In this document: positions 52,413 to 64,000 of the stretch, piece after piece | Numbering within the stretch: position 1 is the first letter of the stretch | How the letters are laid out: each line of letters begins with the position of its first letter | From: Eremophila alpestris peregrina | Taxonomy: Eukaryota; Chordata; Aves; Passeriformes; Alaudidae | Direction: 5' to 3' | DNA length: 64,000 nt | NCBI GenBank assembly: GCA_009792885.1 | Contig: WMCF01000021.1 | Location: forward strand, 4,561,690 to 4,625,689 | Notes under the pieces: generated by a model | What the model was told of the DNA's origin: nothing | Database searches by the model: none | What the model saw: only the letters and a program-made list of their open reading frames with translations | Translations under genes and position numbers: made by a program

Positions 52413-52839
52413 CCCAAGGGGATCCCCTGCAGCACTGTGCTGGCACCATCTGACCCTGCACAGCTAAACCCACGTGTGCTTACAGCACAGGATCCTCCCA
52501 GCTGCAATCAAAGGAGAACTAATATTCAAACCTCTTTTCACTCCTTGCCCATCACCGATTTCCATTACCAAGGACTGGATACTTCTTAATTGATGCTTTC
52601 AGTTCATAGTAATTAGTTGTACCTAGACTTCTTTTCATCTCTTGAAATACATAATATCACAATGGGCTCCAACAAAGGACTGTAAAAGCAATCTATATTA
52701 CTGCTAAGTAAGAGTATTCACTGGTTTTTATCTTAGCTTTACATGCCTTTCACCTGCTTTACCAACATTAAAACTCAGTTAGTATGCTTTTAAAAAATGA
52801 ATAAGGTATAATAAAAAGAGTGTATTAATAGCTGTACAT

Positions 52840-53080
52840 ATAACTTTTTATAATTTTATTCAGGTTTATTATTTGGTGTACTGTAAATCAAATTAAGTAC
52901 AAATATTAGTACTGACAGTGCGTGCATAATTAGTTTTTAATCTTTTTTGCCTGAGCATGTATTCATTATAAATAAGCAGGCATAGGCTTCTGAGCCATAT
53001 CTGGGCATGTGAATGGCACATTTAGATGTACACTACTGTCATTTGTACATATGTTGCTCACACATAACCCTGTGATGACT
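52840..53080. promoter_or_regulatory. Candidate conserved non-coding element (unproven)
   Basis: The block is dense in homeodomain-like words (gcataattag, tttaatc, attataaata) and repeated gcatgt/catgtg/acatatg words, with few homopolymers and no open frame. This is the typical look of a distal enhancer core in gene-poor vertebrate DNA. The call is made from texture only. Confidence 0.2.
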
Positions 53081-56000
53081 TAGTTGTGATTTTCAGTAGC
53101 TAAGAATACAAAATGCCTGGAAGAATTTCAAAACTACTTTAAAGAAAATTAGTAACTGAAAACTTAGAAGATCACATTTTCTGGTGTATTTCAATTTCCT
53201 CATCTGAAAATATATAAATTACAAAGTAGCTCCCATTACAAGTAATACAGGGTTAGGAATTTTTTTTCCCCCTTTCCTACACCATGAGAAAGTCACAACA
53301 CAGAAATTTCACTGCACACATTAATAAGAAGAATCTTTTTTAAATGAGCAAAGTACCCAGACAACCATTCTACCATGAAGATAAAATCACTATATCCTTT
53401 TTAAATAAAGCCATTATATTGTTGTTAAATGTCATAGCTGAAGAGCTTTCAACTACACTGCAAAAAATGTTCTATATATGATGGAAAATACCACTTAGGT
53501 TTCAAAATGTGATGTCATTGCATTTATTGTATGCACTAAAATATGACTAATCAGATTAATTTTAAAAATCTATTTTTATTTTGCTGTGCTCCTTCTCTTA
53601 AGCACTCTATCACAGCATGTGCTGACTTAAATTATACCAAGTCATTATTGTATTGCATGAACATCTCATTCACTAGGTTAAAAAATAAATATGGATAAAT
53701 ACTCAGAGAGTGCAACACTTTTACTAGAATAGGACTTAGGACATTTAATATCAGTAATCTGCCTATAGACATCCTGATAAATCAAGAAGATTGAACAGAT
53801 CTAACAATATTGCTTAACTTTATTCTGAAATATCCATACCCATCTTTCCACACTTCCTTTTGTGGTCCTACAGTGCCTGGGAATTGCTGACTTCCCATTT
53901 TGGGTCATGAGGGAATATTTATTTCAAAACTGGAACAATCTGCTGGTGATATAGGATTTTCCCCCTTCTTTTATTGAAAGACTAAAAAACCTAAAGGGAC
54001 TTAAAATGATTAAAAATAGTATCTTAATATTAAGATGTAATATGGAGCTATCCATTAGCTGATTGTGCCTGTGCCCCCTGTAGGCTGAAAGGGCCTCTTC
54101 TAAAGAGAGCTGGCAGAAGTCCAGAGCTCTTTAAGATTAAAAGGATTTTTATGAAAACTCTGCCATTTGACATGGCACCTTGTACCTTTTAGGTTATATC
54201 AAAACCCAGAAGCCTGCAAAGTGCAGACAATAACACCCATTACAAACTGCTCAGTTTGGAGATGATTGTGCAGCCTTAACCCTGCATCCTGGTGGAACAT
54301 CAGGACTTGGGAGGTATTGATGTCTTCCTGCTGATAAATTAATGAGGAGTCACTCTTTATATATTTTCTCACCTTTCAAATTTTCCCTTTTTCTTTGTAT
54401 TTTTAATCTACTTGTCCCAAATAATCATATGCAAAAGTCTATTTTTAGATGTATTCACTCTCAGAGTCCCCAAGTGCATTAATTCAACTTACATCATCAA
54501 CACACAGGCACTTGAAGCCTGTATCCTGTGCCTTATTTCAGGCCTCATAGGAATACTAACCACAAAATTAAGGCCACAGGATACTTATTTCCCCTATGCT
54601 GCATCTGGCAACCACCCAGGACACAATCCTAAAAAAAGAGTGGGTTTTGATCACTTTTCATGTGAAAGTTCAGAAAACTTCCCCTCAGAGGGAAAAGGTG
54701 TGTTAAAGATGTTACTAATAATCTCTTCATTTGATCCCATCCATTCATGGGAGAATTCCAGGTAACTTTCCTACTTTCATATACCTTCATTACAATACAG
54801 GAAAAAAAAAATAAGACCTAACAATCTCTTGCAGACCTATCACACCTATAGGGAGACTAAAACCTTCTCTTGCACACTATGTCTTTGAGACATAGAAGAA
54901 TATTATAGGAAACCACAAGAATTTGCCATAAAAATCACAGGGAAACTCACCTGAGCAAAACTGGGTAAATTATCAAGAAGAAACAGATGGGATCATTGCT
55001 AAGAACACAAAGGTGAAATGCAATGAAATTACAAAGTTATATTGTGGAAGTGTTGTGATGTTGGAGTGTAACATAAGACAAAATCTCTTGACATCTTCAC
55101 AGAGAAAAAGTGAAATAGATAAATGAGCCAAAGCCCAGTGTTGGAGGTGGAACAGCTCTGCTGCATCTCTCAGACCAAGGAAGTTCTGTAAGCCAGTAGA
55201 CTTATTCTGTGTTTTAGTGTGGGAGTTAAATGCTAACTCTCCTGGGTGCCTATGACAATCTCTCCCAAAATTCTCTACACTGATAGCTTGGGCAAGTATT
55301 TTTAACAGAGAATGGGTTAAATGAAACCACCTCTTCCCAATGGACTAAAGAAATTCAACTCAAACTTTCTGCCCTTCAGTTGAAAATCAGATTTGAATGC
55401 TCTGATTTCTTGTGCATCTGCAAGATTTATTCATGAGTCACAGATGAATGCACTATATGTTGCATTTATATGAACAAATATATTAAAAGAAAAAAATAAT
55501 CATTTCTATTTCTACCTAGATGTATGTTTGTCAGCATCTGAAAGAATATCAATCCTGAAGTTATAAGTATTCAGTTACTCTTTTAAAACCATCATTCAGG
55601 CATTGCAAGACATATAACTGCAGCATAAACAATGACCTTTAAGTGTATCTTCTTTCCCATTATCTCAACACTGTGAAACAGTGATATTGAAATCTTTGTA
55701 ATATCTGCACAAAGCTATTTATTTTAAAATCATTCCATCCAGTAAACCAAGCATAATTTTATTAACAATAGCAAGAACTTGATATGGCATTCAAAGGAAT
55801 ACTAACACTATATACTGAACACTACTATTCAACTTAGCTTCTTTTACAAAGAATCTCTTAGTTCATTTGTATTTCTGCAAAAGGGCACATGATAATTTAA
55901 ATTCTTTATTAAACTTTTTCAATTAAATTTCTAAAACCTTATCAGGTATACAGCATCTTCAGGGAACAAAACTTTTATAATAACAATACTGGGGAAGCTT

Positions 56001-56780
56001 GTAATCTTTAAAATGACTCATTCAGTATGATTAATTTACCCTTTATTTGTATCTGTATATCTAAAGGGCAAATGTCACTTCTAGACATATTATTTCAGAC
56101 AGAAAATTTTATACAGATTTTTACTTTAGATGTCGGTCACATCGTTTATGAGTAACAGTCATGACTGACTCATTGCATTTTCTGTCAATGCTTGAGCTTC
56201 TTCACATTTCAGAAATATCTCTTGAAGAAGAAATGTTGCTTATAGGCTGTGAAAGACATCACAGGGCTAAGTCAAGTAATATTTCTCCAATTAACAGAGG
56301 CTAAGTATTGCCACGTGATGAGCATTCCAAAAGTAACACTGCTCATCCTATGGGCTGCAACAAAGCCACTACAGGATCCTGCAGTCTTTTGAGTGCTCCA
56401 GGCAGAAATGATTTTACATAGGCCATGGCATAAGAAGTTCCAATTCTTTTAATTGAAATTGCAAATAATGCTCAAACAGCCAGTATGGCCATGTTTGCTT
56501 CAAATCAGAGCATATAACTAACAACAATCCCCCACACCCACACTGACATGAAAATCAACATGTGAAAAGGAAAAGCATCAGCCTGTGTGGTACTGGGAGC
56601 TGCCTTAGTCACTGCCCAGCACAACAGGCATGTGAACCAACAGGCAGAAAGCAAAATTCTCCAGTCCTTGCAAGACTTAGTTCAGGATTTACAGGAATAA
56701 CTAGGGAATGGGACAGAGAGCCTTTCCAATCAGCATGCTGCCAAATGGATAACTTAGAGAGACTGCAGACTGCCAGATCA

Positions 56781-56828
56781 TCTGCACCAAATCATTTTCT
56801 GCACCAAATCATTTTCTGCACCAAATCA
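56781..56828. repeat. Three-copy 17-bp tandem repeat
   Basis: The unit tctgcaccaaatcattt starts at 56781, 56798 and 56815; the first two copies are complete and the third keeps tctgcaccaaatca. It is a small minisatellite likely to vary in copy number. Confidence 0.94.
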
Positions 56829-57309
56829 ACTGATGGCAACATGATGAATCCTATGGGAACAACATTCACTGCAGGAATGGTCTAAAACACAAAAGAAAAT
56901 TTTGTTTAGGAGCTTGAGGAGATGGATATTTAGACACAGGAATCCCTAATGCAATTGAGCCAATGGATCACCCTTGAAAGATTAAAATCCAATAATGGTA
57001 GAAGAAATTACTGTTCAAATATAATGTTTATTGGCTGGGCCACACAAAGTGATTCAGTTATTAAATATTGTATGTCTTATACTATATCTCCTTATTCAGT
57101 GTCAGAGGTTCAACTTCTCCCTGAGACCATTGAGATTCACAGGGTGGGGAAGAGGGTTGGTGAACATTTGGTTTATGTTATTGTGTGGGGTTTTATTTCT
57201 GATGATTGGCACAGCACAATGTATGACTAATTGCCTACACTCTTTAGTTTCCTTCCCACCCTGTTTGTAGGGATCAGCATCCCAAGAGAAAATGAGCTCC
57301 ACAGGAATG

Positions 57310-58000
57310 AGATTAGACTGATGAGCCATGGGGTGGTGTGAGAGACTGAAAACCTGAAAGAGTTAATGTCTCAAACACTTGGCAGATGAGAAAAGAAACG
57401 TTACCATGCCAACGAGATAAGGTGCAGTGAGAAAAGAGGATCTTGTGGAGGCAGGATAGAGGTTTGCAGGGACCAACTTCCTTATCTTGGGTAACTATCT
57501 CCAAAACCAAGTTTGAGGCAGCATTGTACTTGTGTCTCTGACAAGGAGGAAGGAGGCTGAGACCACGAGACCCCCCCAACCCCTTTCTGAGAAGTCTGAG
57601 AATTAAAAAATGGACCTGCACAAGGACTCTTCTATAAAGAGTGCAACTGAGAGGGCAGGGCATGCACCCACCATCCAAAGGATCCAGAACAGAGATACTG
57701 CTGGAACCCTGGGTGGTGATCCAGATCTTCACTTCTGTTTTCCCACCTTTCCTTCTTCCTTTCTTCCTCTCATTGAAAGTTTAATTCCCTGCTGCCGCAG
57801 GCTCTTCAGAAATGTTAAAATTGTTGCCATAAGGGGCCATTCAACCTAGCAGAAAGTTTAAATGCCATAAGTAAAATTTTCAAACTGATCACTTGGTGTT
57901 CTTTCACCTTAGTTGAGCCAAAGGGTATCCCAAATGGGAATGGGTTGTCTCAGAGAGTGAAGGCAGTCCAGGACTGTCCTCTTGAGACCCAGCATTCTGT
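57310..58000 (+). mobile_element. Possible degraded ERVL-type LTR
   Basis: The order of features is LTR-like. A 'ggtggtgtgagagactgaaa' start-like region is followed by GC-richer body sequence, then 'ccctgggtggtgatccagat', a pyrimidine-rich block (cctttccttcttcctttctt, about 57747-57772), a short AT stretch, and further non-AT-rich sequence. The combination of a 'ggtggtgat' word, a long CT-rich tract and a following hexamer-poor AT segment resembles the U3/R end of avian ERVL LTRs as I recall them. No TG...CA termini, clear AATAAA or target duplication could be fixed, so the boundaries and family are uncertain. The minus-strand 139-codon frame across 57313-57732 has no viral domain. Confidence 0.35.
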
Positions 58001-59554
58001 GTGAGTGTGAGAGCATGTGCAAGCATGAAAAAGGTCTGCTGCATTTTGGGAAAGTGCTACTGCCACTAATCCATCCATATTTAAATAATTTCTTTATTTA
58101 CCTGCATTAAAATGCCCCAAATGATCACAGTTATGTTTGACAACAGCCCTTTTAGTTGCCTACCTTCAAGAAAAAGAATTATTTCCTCAGAGTCACACAG
58201 CCAGCCACCTGTGCATAGTCACAGCCTGGTAACTTAGAGGCTCCTTTCCAGTCCTTTTAATCCATCTCCCCACAACACACAGCCTTTCCAAACAACTCAC
58301 AACCTGGCAAGAGGCAGGAGAGGGCAAAAGTCTGATTTCTAGCCGGGCACTTAATTAGATTATGATCCATCTCCTAGAGCAGGTGATCACTCCTGAAGCT
58401 CTAAATGTCTATGAATTGGGAAGCATCCTAAAGAAAGACAAAACTGTTTGGTTTTGGGGTTTTTTTCCGTGTACTGAGCATCCACAAATGCTTCCTCAGC
58501 TACAGTTAATCCACAAGAAAAACTCGTGAAGCCACTAGTGACTACTGTGAACGAAAAGAATGATTTTTCTTATAACCACTTGCTTTATCAGGCAGATATC
58601 ATTTTCAGTCTCCTTCCTTCCCATATTCTTGACCATCTGCCCACAGCTCTGTCCATTTATTGCTGGTAGCAATATCTTACTGTATTTTTTGCCACGGTGT
58701 GTGTGGCATTGACTAGTTATCAGTTCATTTTACAGCCTTCTTGTTTGAACTCCTGCCAATGTTCTTGTTTTTGCTACAAGCTTTGTAAAAGTTAAAAACT
58801 TGGACAGAGACATTTTTTTTCTTTTTATGCAGTCCCTCTTCCAGATGGTTGACATTACTTTGAGCAGTCCTCTCTTTTCAATTTAGAAATTATTTGGCCT
58901 GGCAGTGACTTTTATTTCATGTTTTTAGAGTCTAAAAGCTGGATTTGTGTCCTCTCTAAATTTGCCTTTTAATGTCAATGAAGCTACAGCAACTTTGTAT
59001 AGGGTGATGATCTTGCTTCATCAGTGCAATTATATAGTGCAAAATTATAACTGCAAAAGAAGCTGAAAACACTTTTCAAATAGTCTGAAATTGCACCATT
59101 AACTCAAAGTTCATCATTTCTTCTCACAAATCATGCATTTATTACAAGATTATCAACTAATATTATTAGTCTAACATAGCTGGCAGTAGGACTTTCCTGC
59201 TGGATAAGTGATTTGAAGTTCTTCAGCCAGTTTTATGTTCCTTATCTAATAATAATTCAGAATCTTTCAGATATTGGAACTATGTTGTTTAATATTTAGT
59301 GCACGACACAAAACTGCATTAAGTAAGACATGATGAGGATCTATGTTGGGTTATTACCCTTGTAGGGAGATACATCATGTGCTTAAAGTCAATAATGAAA
59401 CTCACATTTGTTTAACAGGTCTGACAAGAAATATTTTATCTGGATGGATTTTAGCAGAATTTAGAAATTCAAACAACGAAAGAAAAAAGAACTTGTACTT
59501 TAAGAATGTTATTTTGAAGGATCTATATGTATCTAAAAGGAATGTCATAACAGG
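58001..59554. other. Non-coding AT-rich DNA, no gene seen
   Basis: No gene, RNA gene or named repeat is visible. The sequence is AT-rich with moderate T runs (for example 58813-58822). Confidence 0.55.
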
Positions 59555-59586
59555 TGTAAAGTGTGGCTTAACAGTTTCTTTTTAGG

Positions 59587-59745
59587 CCACCTGAGCCATA
59601 AAAACTTTGATAAATAAAGCTGGTAGAATACAAGTGTAGAATCTCTATGTATGTGCAGAACATATGTGTGTGCATATGGGCAACTTTGCAGTTTTAGTCC
59701 ACCTGAGCTATACAAGTTTCTGTAAATAAAGTTGGTAAAACACAA
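59587..59745. repeat. Diverged tandem duplication, 112-bp offset
   Basis: The segment 59587-59632 (ccacctgagccataaaaact onward, with taaataaagctggtagaata) is matched by 59699-59744 (ccacctgagctatacaagtt onward, with taaataaagttggtaaaaca). The two copies are clearly homologous but differ at roughly a fifth of positions, so the duplication is old. A short tagg/tagt-ccacctgag lead-in and an upstream cagttt word are also shared, suggesting a unit of about 112 bases. Confidence 0.85.
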
Positions 59746-62700
59746 CCATAAATTTCTGAGTAACTAATTGAAAAATCTACACTCTATTCTCATTTTAGCT
59801 TAAATATCAAGAATGGGAAAAGCAACTCTTGTAAAGCAGATGAAGCCCATAAATTCTCATTCTGACTTTCCTTTACTGCTGGAGAAGGCAGTCAGCACAC
59901 AGGAGAGCTGTCATGTCCTTCAGCATGAATTTTCCAAGGCAATGAAACCAATGGGCAGAATTTAGGTCTCACTGCCATCTGTGAGAGCTTTTCCATTGAC
60001 TTTTACTGAGCCAGGATTTCAGCCAGGGCTGTGCAATTATTGTTTCACTATATTATTTCCTCTGGACTAGAAGGCTGTGGCACAGTTTTGTATCAAAACA
60101 CCAAACATGAGCAAATCAGATAATCCTTCTCCACAATAACAGTCATTCCTCTCATCTTCATGCTAAATGTTTAAATACTTTTTTTTTCTTTTAAAATCCA
60201 GCCTTGAAAAATAAAAGGATAAGGGAAGATTTTAGCATGTACAGCTTGGAAAGAGCTGTTTATATTACAGAATAACCATGGAATTCAGTGGCAAAGTTAC
60301 ATTTAGACATTGTATTAGATGAATATGAGGAAGAAGCACAGGCTTTTTCAGGTTTTGGCTGTGGCAGACTATCAATTGCCTAACATCCCTTTGCCTCTGG
60401 TCCTTCATAGGTAAAAAGCACAATTGTCTTTGCTGATTTGCCCATTATTTCTTTAAGCTCTGTGGAGCTGCAGAGGCTCTCCCTGTCTGTGTCCACACAA
60501 CACCTCCCTGTTGTACAGGTGGTAGCTTCTGGGGACTGAAAAATACAAAGGATTATGCCTTTGAAAAAGAACCTGAATATGGTTGGGGAATTCCCCTCAT
60601 CACTTTTCTCATCAGAATGCACAGTTAAGAAACACAGTCTAGCGTGTACCTACAAATATGTTTCAGAAAAATACATGTCTATACCAGTTATTTCCTGCAT
60701 TATAAGGGACTGAAACATTTCTTAAATTATTAAAAAATCAGTTCTATATCCAAATCAACTGCCTTTTGCACCTCATTCAGTTGTAATGATATTTTTCTCC
60801 AATGGAGGCAGAAACACCTGTCAGTATGGATCACATCTAAAAAAAACCCAAACACAGGGTTTCCCTTAGATAAGAACAAACCTTTAATTGGGCTAACATC
60901 TTTTAAAGCTGGCTTCCTGAATGGGTATTTGAAATCACTAAATACATTGGCAAGAAGCAAAAGATATGCATTAACTATACAAATACTCAACAACTTTGCA
61001 GGTAGGTTAATGTCTTCTAATTCATGAACTCCTGCACTGTAGTTCATTAACTACTGGCTCGTTGTTAATCCCACTGTTATTTTTCTTATCACCAGGATTC
61101 ATGCATAACAAATGATTTATGCATCTTGGTAGATTTTGGTCTTATGCTCTATCATGAAAAAAAAATACCTATTTTGCACTGCTTTGTGAGTTCCACTATG
61201 TGAGATATTTCTAAGGCCATTACAATTCACAGCATTTGCATCCCCTATACTGAGCACCAAGATCAGTGTGTGGGATTATGCAGCTACAAAAGATTCCCAA
61301 AAGCAAGTTTGACCCCAACAAAAGACTCAAAGGATGACATGGAACTCATCTGCCATCATATTTTAGAATCCAAGATGCAGTAAACTATCCTCCAGAAGTT
61401 TGTGTTTACCACAGATCTTTTCCAATTACATCTGAGGTTTGCTCCCATGCACAGCACTGTGATAAAGGCTCAGACCAGGATGCCACTCCTTTCATAATGC
61501 TCAGACTCTTCTTATTCATGACATCATGTCATGCATCAAATTAAAAAAAGGACCTTTTATTTCCTGTTCATTTGAGCAGTAAGTATTCACCCAGTGTTTC
61601 CTCTGCAAACTAATGGTGAGCAGTATACTAAAGCATGTACTACAGAGAAAAGAATGGAATTCTTTCTAATTATTAGAAATGGAATTTAATAAAAAGAGTA
61701 TTAAACTCATTGTACCCTGCCCAATGAAAACAGAAACATCATATTAATATGAAAAAAAAAGATAATAGAGTGTGGAATATGGAAAATGTTTGAACAATAA
61801 TTATTTTGGTTTGCCATTATTCCTTACAACAGTTTTTAGAACATAGCTGTTGTTACAGGACTCTGACACTAAGCAAAAAGGCTCAATAAAAAAACCACAA
61901 TGAACCAGGTATGATAATGTTCAGGGTAGATCTATCATTTCATTTACTCTTGGATTTAGGCAGATGGCAGGGTCAGGCACAGCTCTTCTACAAAGGCACT
62001 GGGAGCCCTGAATCCAAATTCAGGTCTAGCACTGGTTCTGCTAACTGCAGAGCAAAGATGGTTACTGTGCAAAGGAATTTCTAGAGTAAAAAAAAAAAAA
62101 AACCAAAACCACAACAAAACCTACTCACAACCTACTAAAACCCATTATATGGCTTCCACAGAAAAAAATACAGATTGAAAGAAGTACAGACATGTCATGG
62201 TCCCTGAATGGAAGCACAGTCATGCAGTGTTCTCATGGTTATACCTATAATTTAGGAAGCACTGTTATATAAGTTTAGATAGTCCCCCCAAAAAATCTAC
62301 CAAAGACACAAAAAACCCTAATAAACTAATCACTGAGAGCCAAACAAGACTTGTGCACGTGTCACTGAACTACTGGCAGATAAAACTGATCTTAGTGTCA
62401 AATCCCAAGCCCCATAATGTGGTGTCACTGCCCTGAATTACAATGGGGATCATGTAGGGGTGTTTCAAAGCTGGGCTCTGAACACACCAGAAAGCACAGA
62501 TATGCTATTTAAAGGCAAGAGTACTAAAATAAGAAAATTGTTTCTACACCACTGCTGTGACTGCAGAGTGGACATAGCTGTCTAACAGGAACAACTCACC
62601 ACATCCAACCACAACAGGCCCAAATATCAGGTTTTGAAACTTTAAAGGGACAAGTTCAACCGTTACCAGCACAAAAGGGGAGCCATTTAATTCTCTTCAC

Positions 62701-64000
62701 TGTGGTCAGTGCCAGCTTTGTGCCTCCCAGGGCAGAGCATGGCTCTGCAGTGTCCTGGGCAGGATCCTCTGCTGCTTCTGCAGTACAGCAATGGGGCTTA
62801 AACAGCATTTATGGACACATGTGCAGGTGCAATCCCACCCCTGCAAACAAATAACACCTCCACCCCTTCCTCTCCCACTTCAGGGAGCATTTTCTTTTCC
62901 CCTAATACCCATACTATTTATTTCAAACTTCACTTCTCTGTCAAATGCTGTATTCAACTGCTGTGAGATTTCCAGACCTCCAGACACAGAGATAGGTGAC
63001 AGCACATGGGTAGGATGCATTTCAGGAGTTTGTTTTCAGTGTCAGTATAGAATGTAGAGATCTGAGTAGACTGTTAAAAACTCAAAAGGAAAAATGTGCA
63101 TTACAGTTTTGAAATAAAGTCCTAACTATCTATTTAGTGTACATAAATCTTGAGTAATATTAAATGTATTATGGGAGAGTTTAGACAGAAGTAATAATTT
63201 CCATAAGAGTGCTATACAAGTTGAAGAATAAAATTAAGGTGTAGAGTACTAAGATTCTAAAAATGGATATTAAACCTGCCCCAACATCATCTCTGTAGCA
63301 AAGCATGGTGGGTGAAACTAAAAAAATCACTTCCACTTGTCATTCATCTGAGGAATCTGTATTAACAGAGACCCTAATAGCAGGTGCAAATTGTAATATG
63401 GTTTTCATTCCACACATGGAGTGTATGCTCACACTGGGGACTCAACAAATGGATTGAAGGAATTGTGCAGCCACACTCTTTAAATGTTACACGCTATCAC
63501 ACTTGTTAAAATTATCTGGAACATAACAAGTGCTTGATAAGTGAATCAGACCACAGCACAAATACAATGTTCTCTATGAAAAATCTCTCATTATGAAGAA
63601 AGCTGGGAAAATGCAAATGTATTTGCTCTATAAAGGTAACAAACAGTAGGCAAAAAACTAAATGCTATTTCTGATGTGACATTTTGTAATGAAATTATTA
63701 TCTGGACAGCAAAAGGTTTGTGTGTCCTAGTTACTAAGTGTAGATAACATTTGCTTCTGTAACTGTCAAAATTCTTTCATAGTATGTTAATTTGAAAAAG
63801 AACCTGACTTCACTGTGGATATGTTATGATAAAGCCTAAAAAAGAATTTATCTGATCAAAGAAGAATGTATTACCACCACACAGAGATTTGCTTCAAATC
63901 TTGCATAACAGCAAAAATAAATACAACCCACTTTTGTACAAAACAGATAATGGGAATGGAAGGGGGGGAAAAAGGAATTTTCTTTAATAAGATTATGTTT
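59746..64000. other. Non-coding AT-rich DNA to the window end
   Basis: No gene is supported. An A15 tract (62088-62102) runs into an A/C-rich patch (to about 62130). A GC-moderate patch lies at 62690-62780. The 105-codon minus frame at 60730-61047 lacks recognisable domains and flanking splice signals I would trust. No transposon termini were seen. Confidence 0.55.
62088..62130. repeat. Poly(A) plus A/C-rich simple sequence
   Basis: An A15 tract is followed directly by ccaaaaccacaacaaaacc, the same style of tract as at 5499 and 13746. It is low-complexity sequence with no recognised parent element. Confidence 0.85.

Larger units (their letters stand above)
52413..57300. other. Non-coding AT-rich DNA, no gene seen
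   Basis: Non-coding apart from the candidate element at 52840-53080 and the short repeat at 56781-56831. A 118-codon frame at 54412-54765 begins at a TTG and has no recognised domain. The stretch 55,480-56,130 is strongly AT-rich. No transposon termini were recognised. Confidence 0.55.

Noticed and set aside
54412..54765. 118-codon plus-strand open frame
   Set aside because: It starts at TTG, has no recognised domain and no supporting splice or promoter context.
57313..57732. 139-codon minus-strand open frame
   Set aside because: No domain is recognised and it overlaps a probable degraded LTR; frame length is within chance expectation for the composition.
60730..61047. 105-codon minus-strand frame that reads like an ordinary protein segment
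   Set aside because: No family is recognised and no splice sites bracket the frame convincingly; I could not separate it from chance.
1..64000. Bacterial or phage content, CRISPR arrays, operons
   Set aside because: No packed coding frames, no regular repeat-spacer array and no ribosome-binding-site spacing; the CR1 and LTR content marks the DNA as vertebrate.
1..64000. tRNA, rRNA, snRNA or microRNA genes
   Set aside because: No tRNA A/B-box pair, rRNA core or U-snRNA signature was recognised by eye; weak hairpins alone were not enough to call a microRNA.

Overview
The window is vertebrate nuclear DNA, almost certainly avian. Several 3'-terminal fragments of CR1 LINEs are present, two of which keep the family's (ATTCTATG)-type or degenerate 3' tail. 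One compact solo retroviral LTR is clear. The background is AT-rich with strong CpG depletion and long A/T homopolymers. There are no closely packed open reading frames, Shine-Dalgarno sites or operons. A songbird is my best guess from the look of the CR1 copies, but that is inference.

I find no protein-coding gene, exon series, rRNA, tRNA or CRISPR array that I can support. The longest open frame is 182 codons and most are 60-120 codons, as expected by chance in 64 kb. Many of the small frames begin at non-ATG codons. The window is best read as a gene desert or the interior of a very large intron.

Layout: 1-4.6 kb is plain AT-rich sequence. An old CR1/L3-like fragment lies at about 4.65-4.85 kb (minus). 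4.9-16 kb is non-coding, with a conserved-element-like block at 10.6-10.9 kb. A second old CR1-like fragment lies at about 16.25-16.42 kb (minus). A 40-bp tandem pair (19.40-19.48 kb) precedes a well preserved CR1 3' end (19.82-20.20 kb, minus). 20.2-34.1 kb is non-coding with GC-richer patches. Three CR1 3' ends on the plus strand lie at 34.2, 41.5-41.8 and 42.1-42.3 kb. A solo LTR with perfect TGTCGC/GCGACA ends lies at 48,890-49,198 (minus). A 60-bp tandem duplication sits near 52.3 kb, a triple 17-bp repeat near 56.8 kb, and a possible degraded ERVL-type LTR at 57.3-58.0 kb. A diverged 112-bp-offset duplication is near 59.6-59.75 kb.

Nothing here forms a pathway. Any function would be regulatory: candidate conserved non-coding elements at 10.6-10.9, 18.6-18.8, 44.8-44.9 and 52.8-53.1 kb, plus repeat-derived binding sites. 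These are judged from motif density and symmetry only, because no alignment could be run. I did not find a previously undescribed system.
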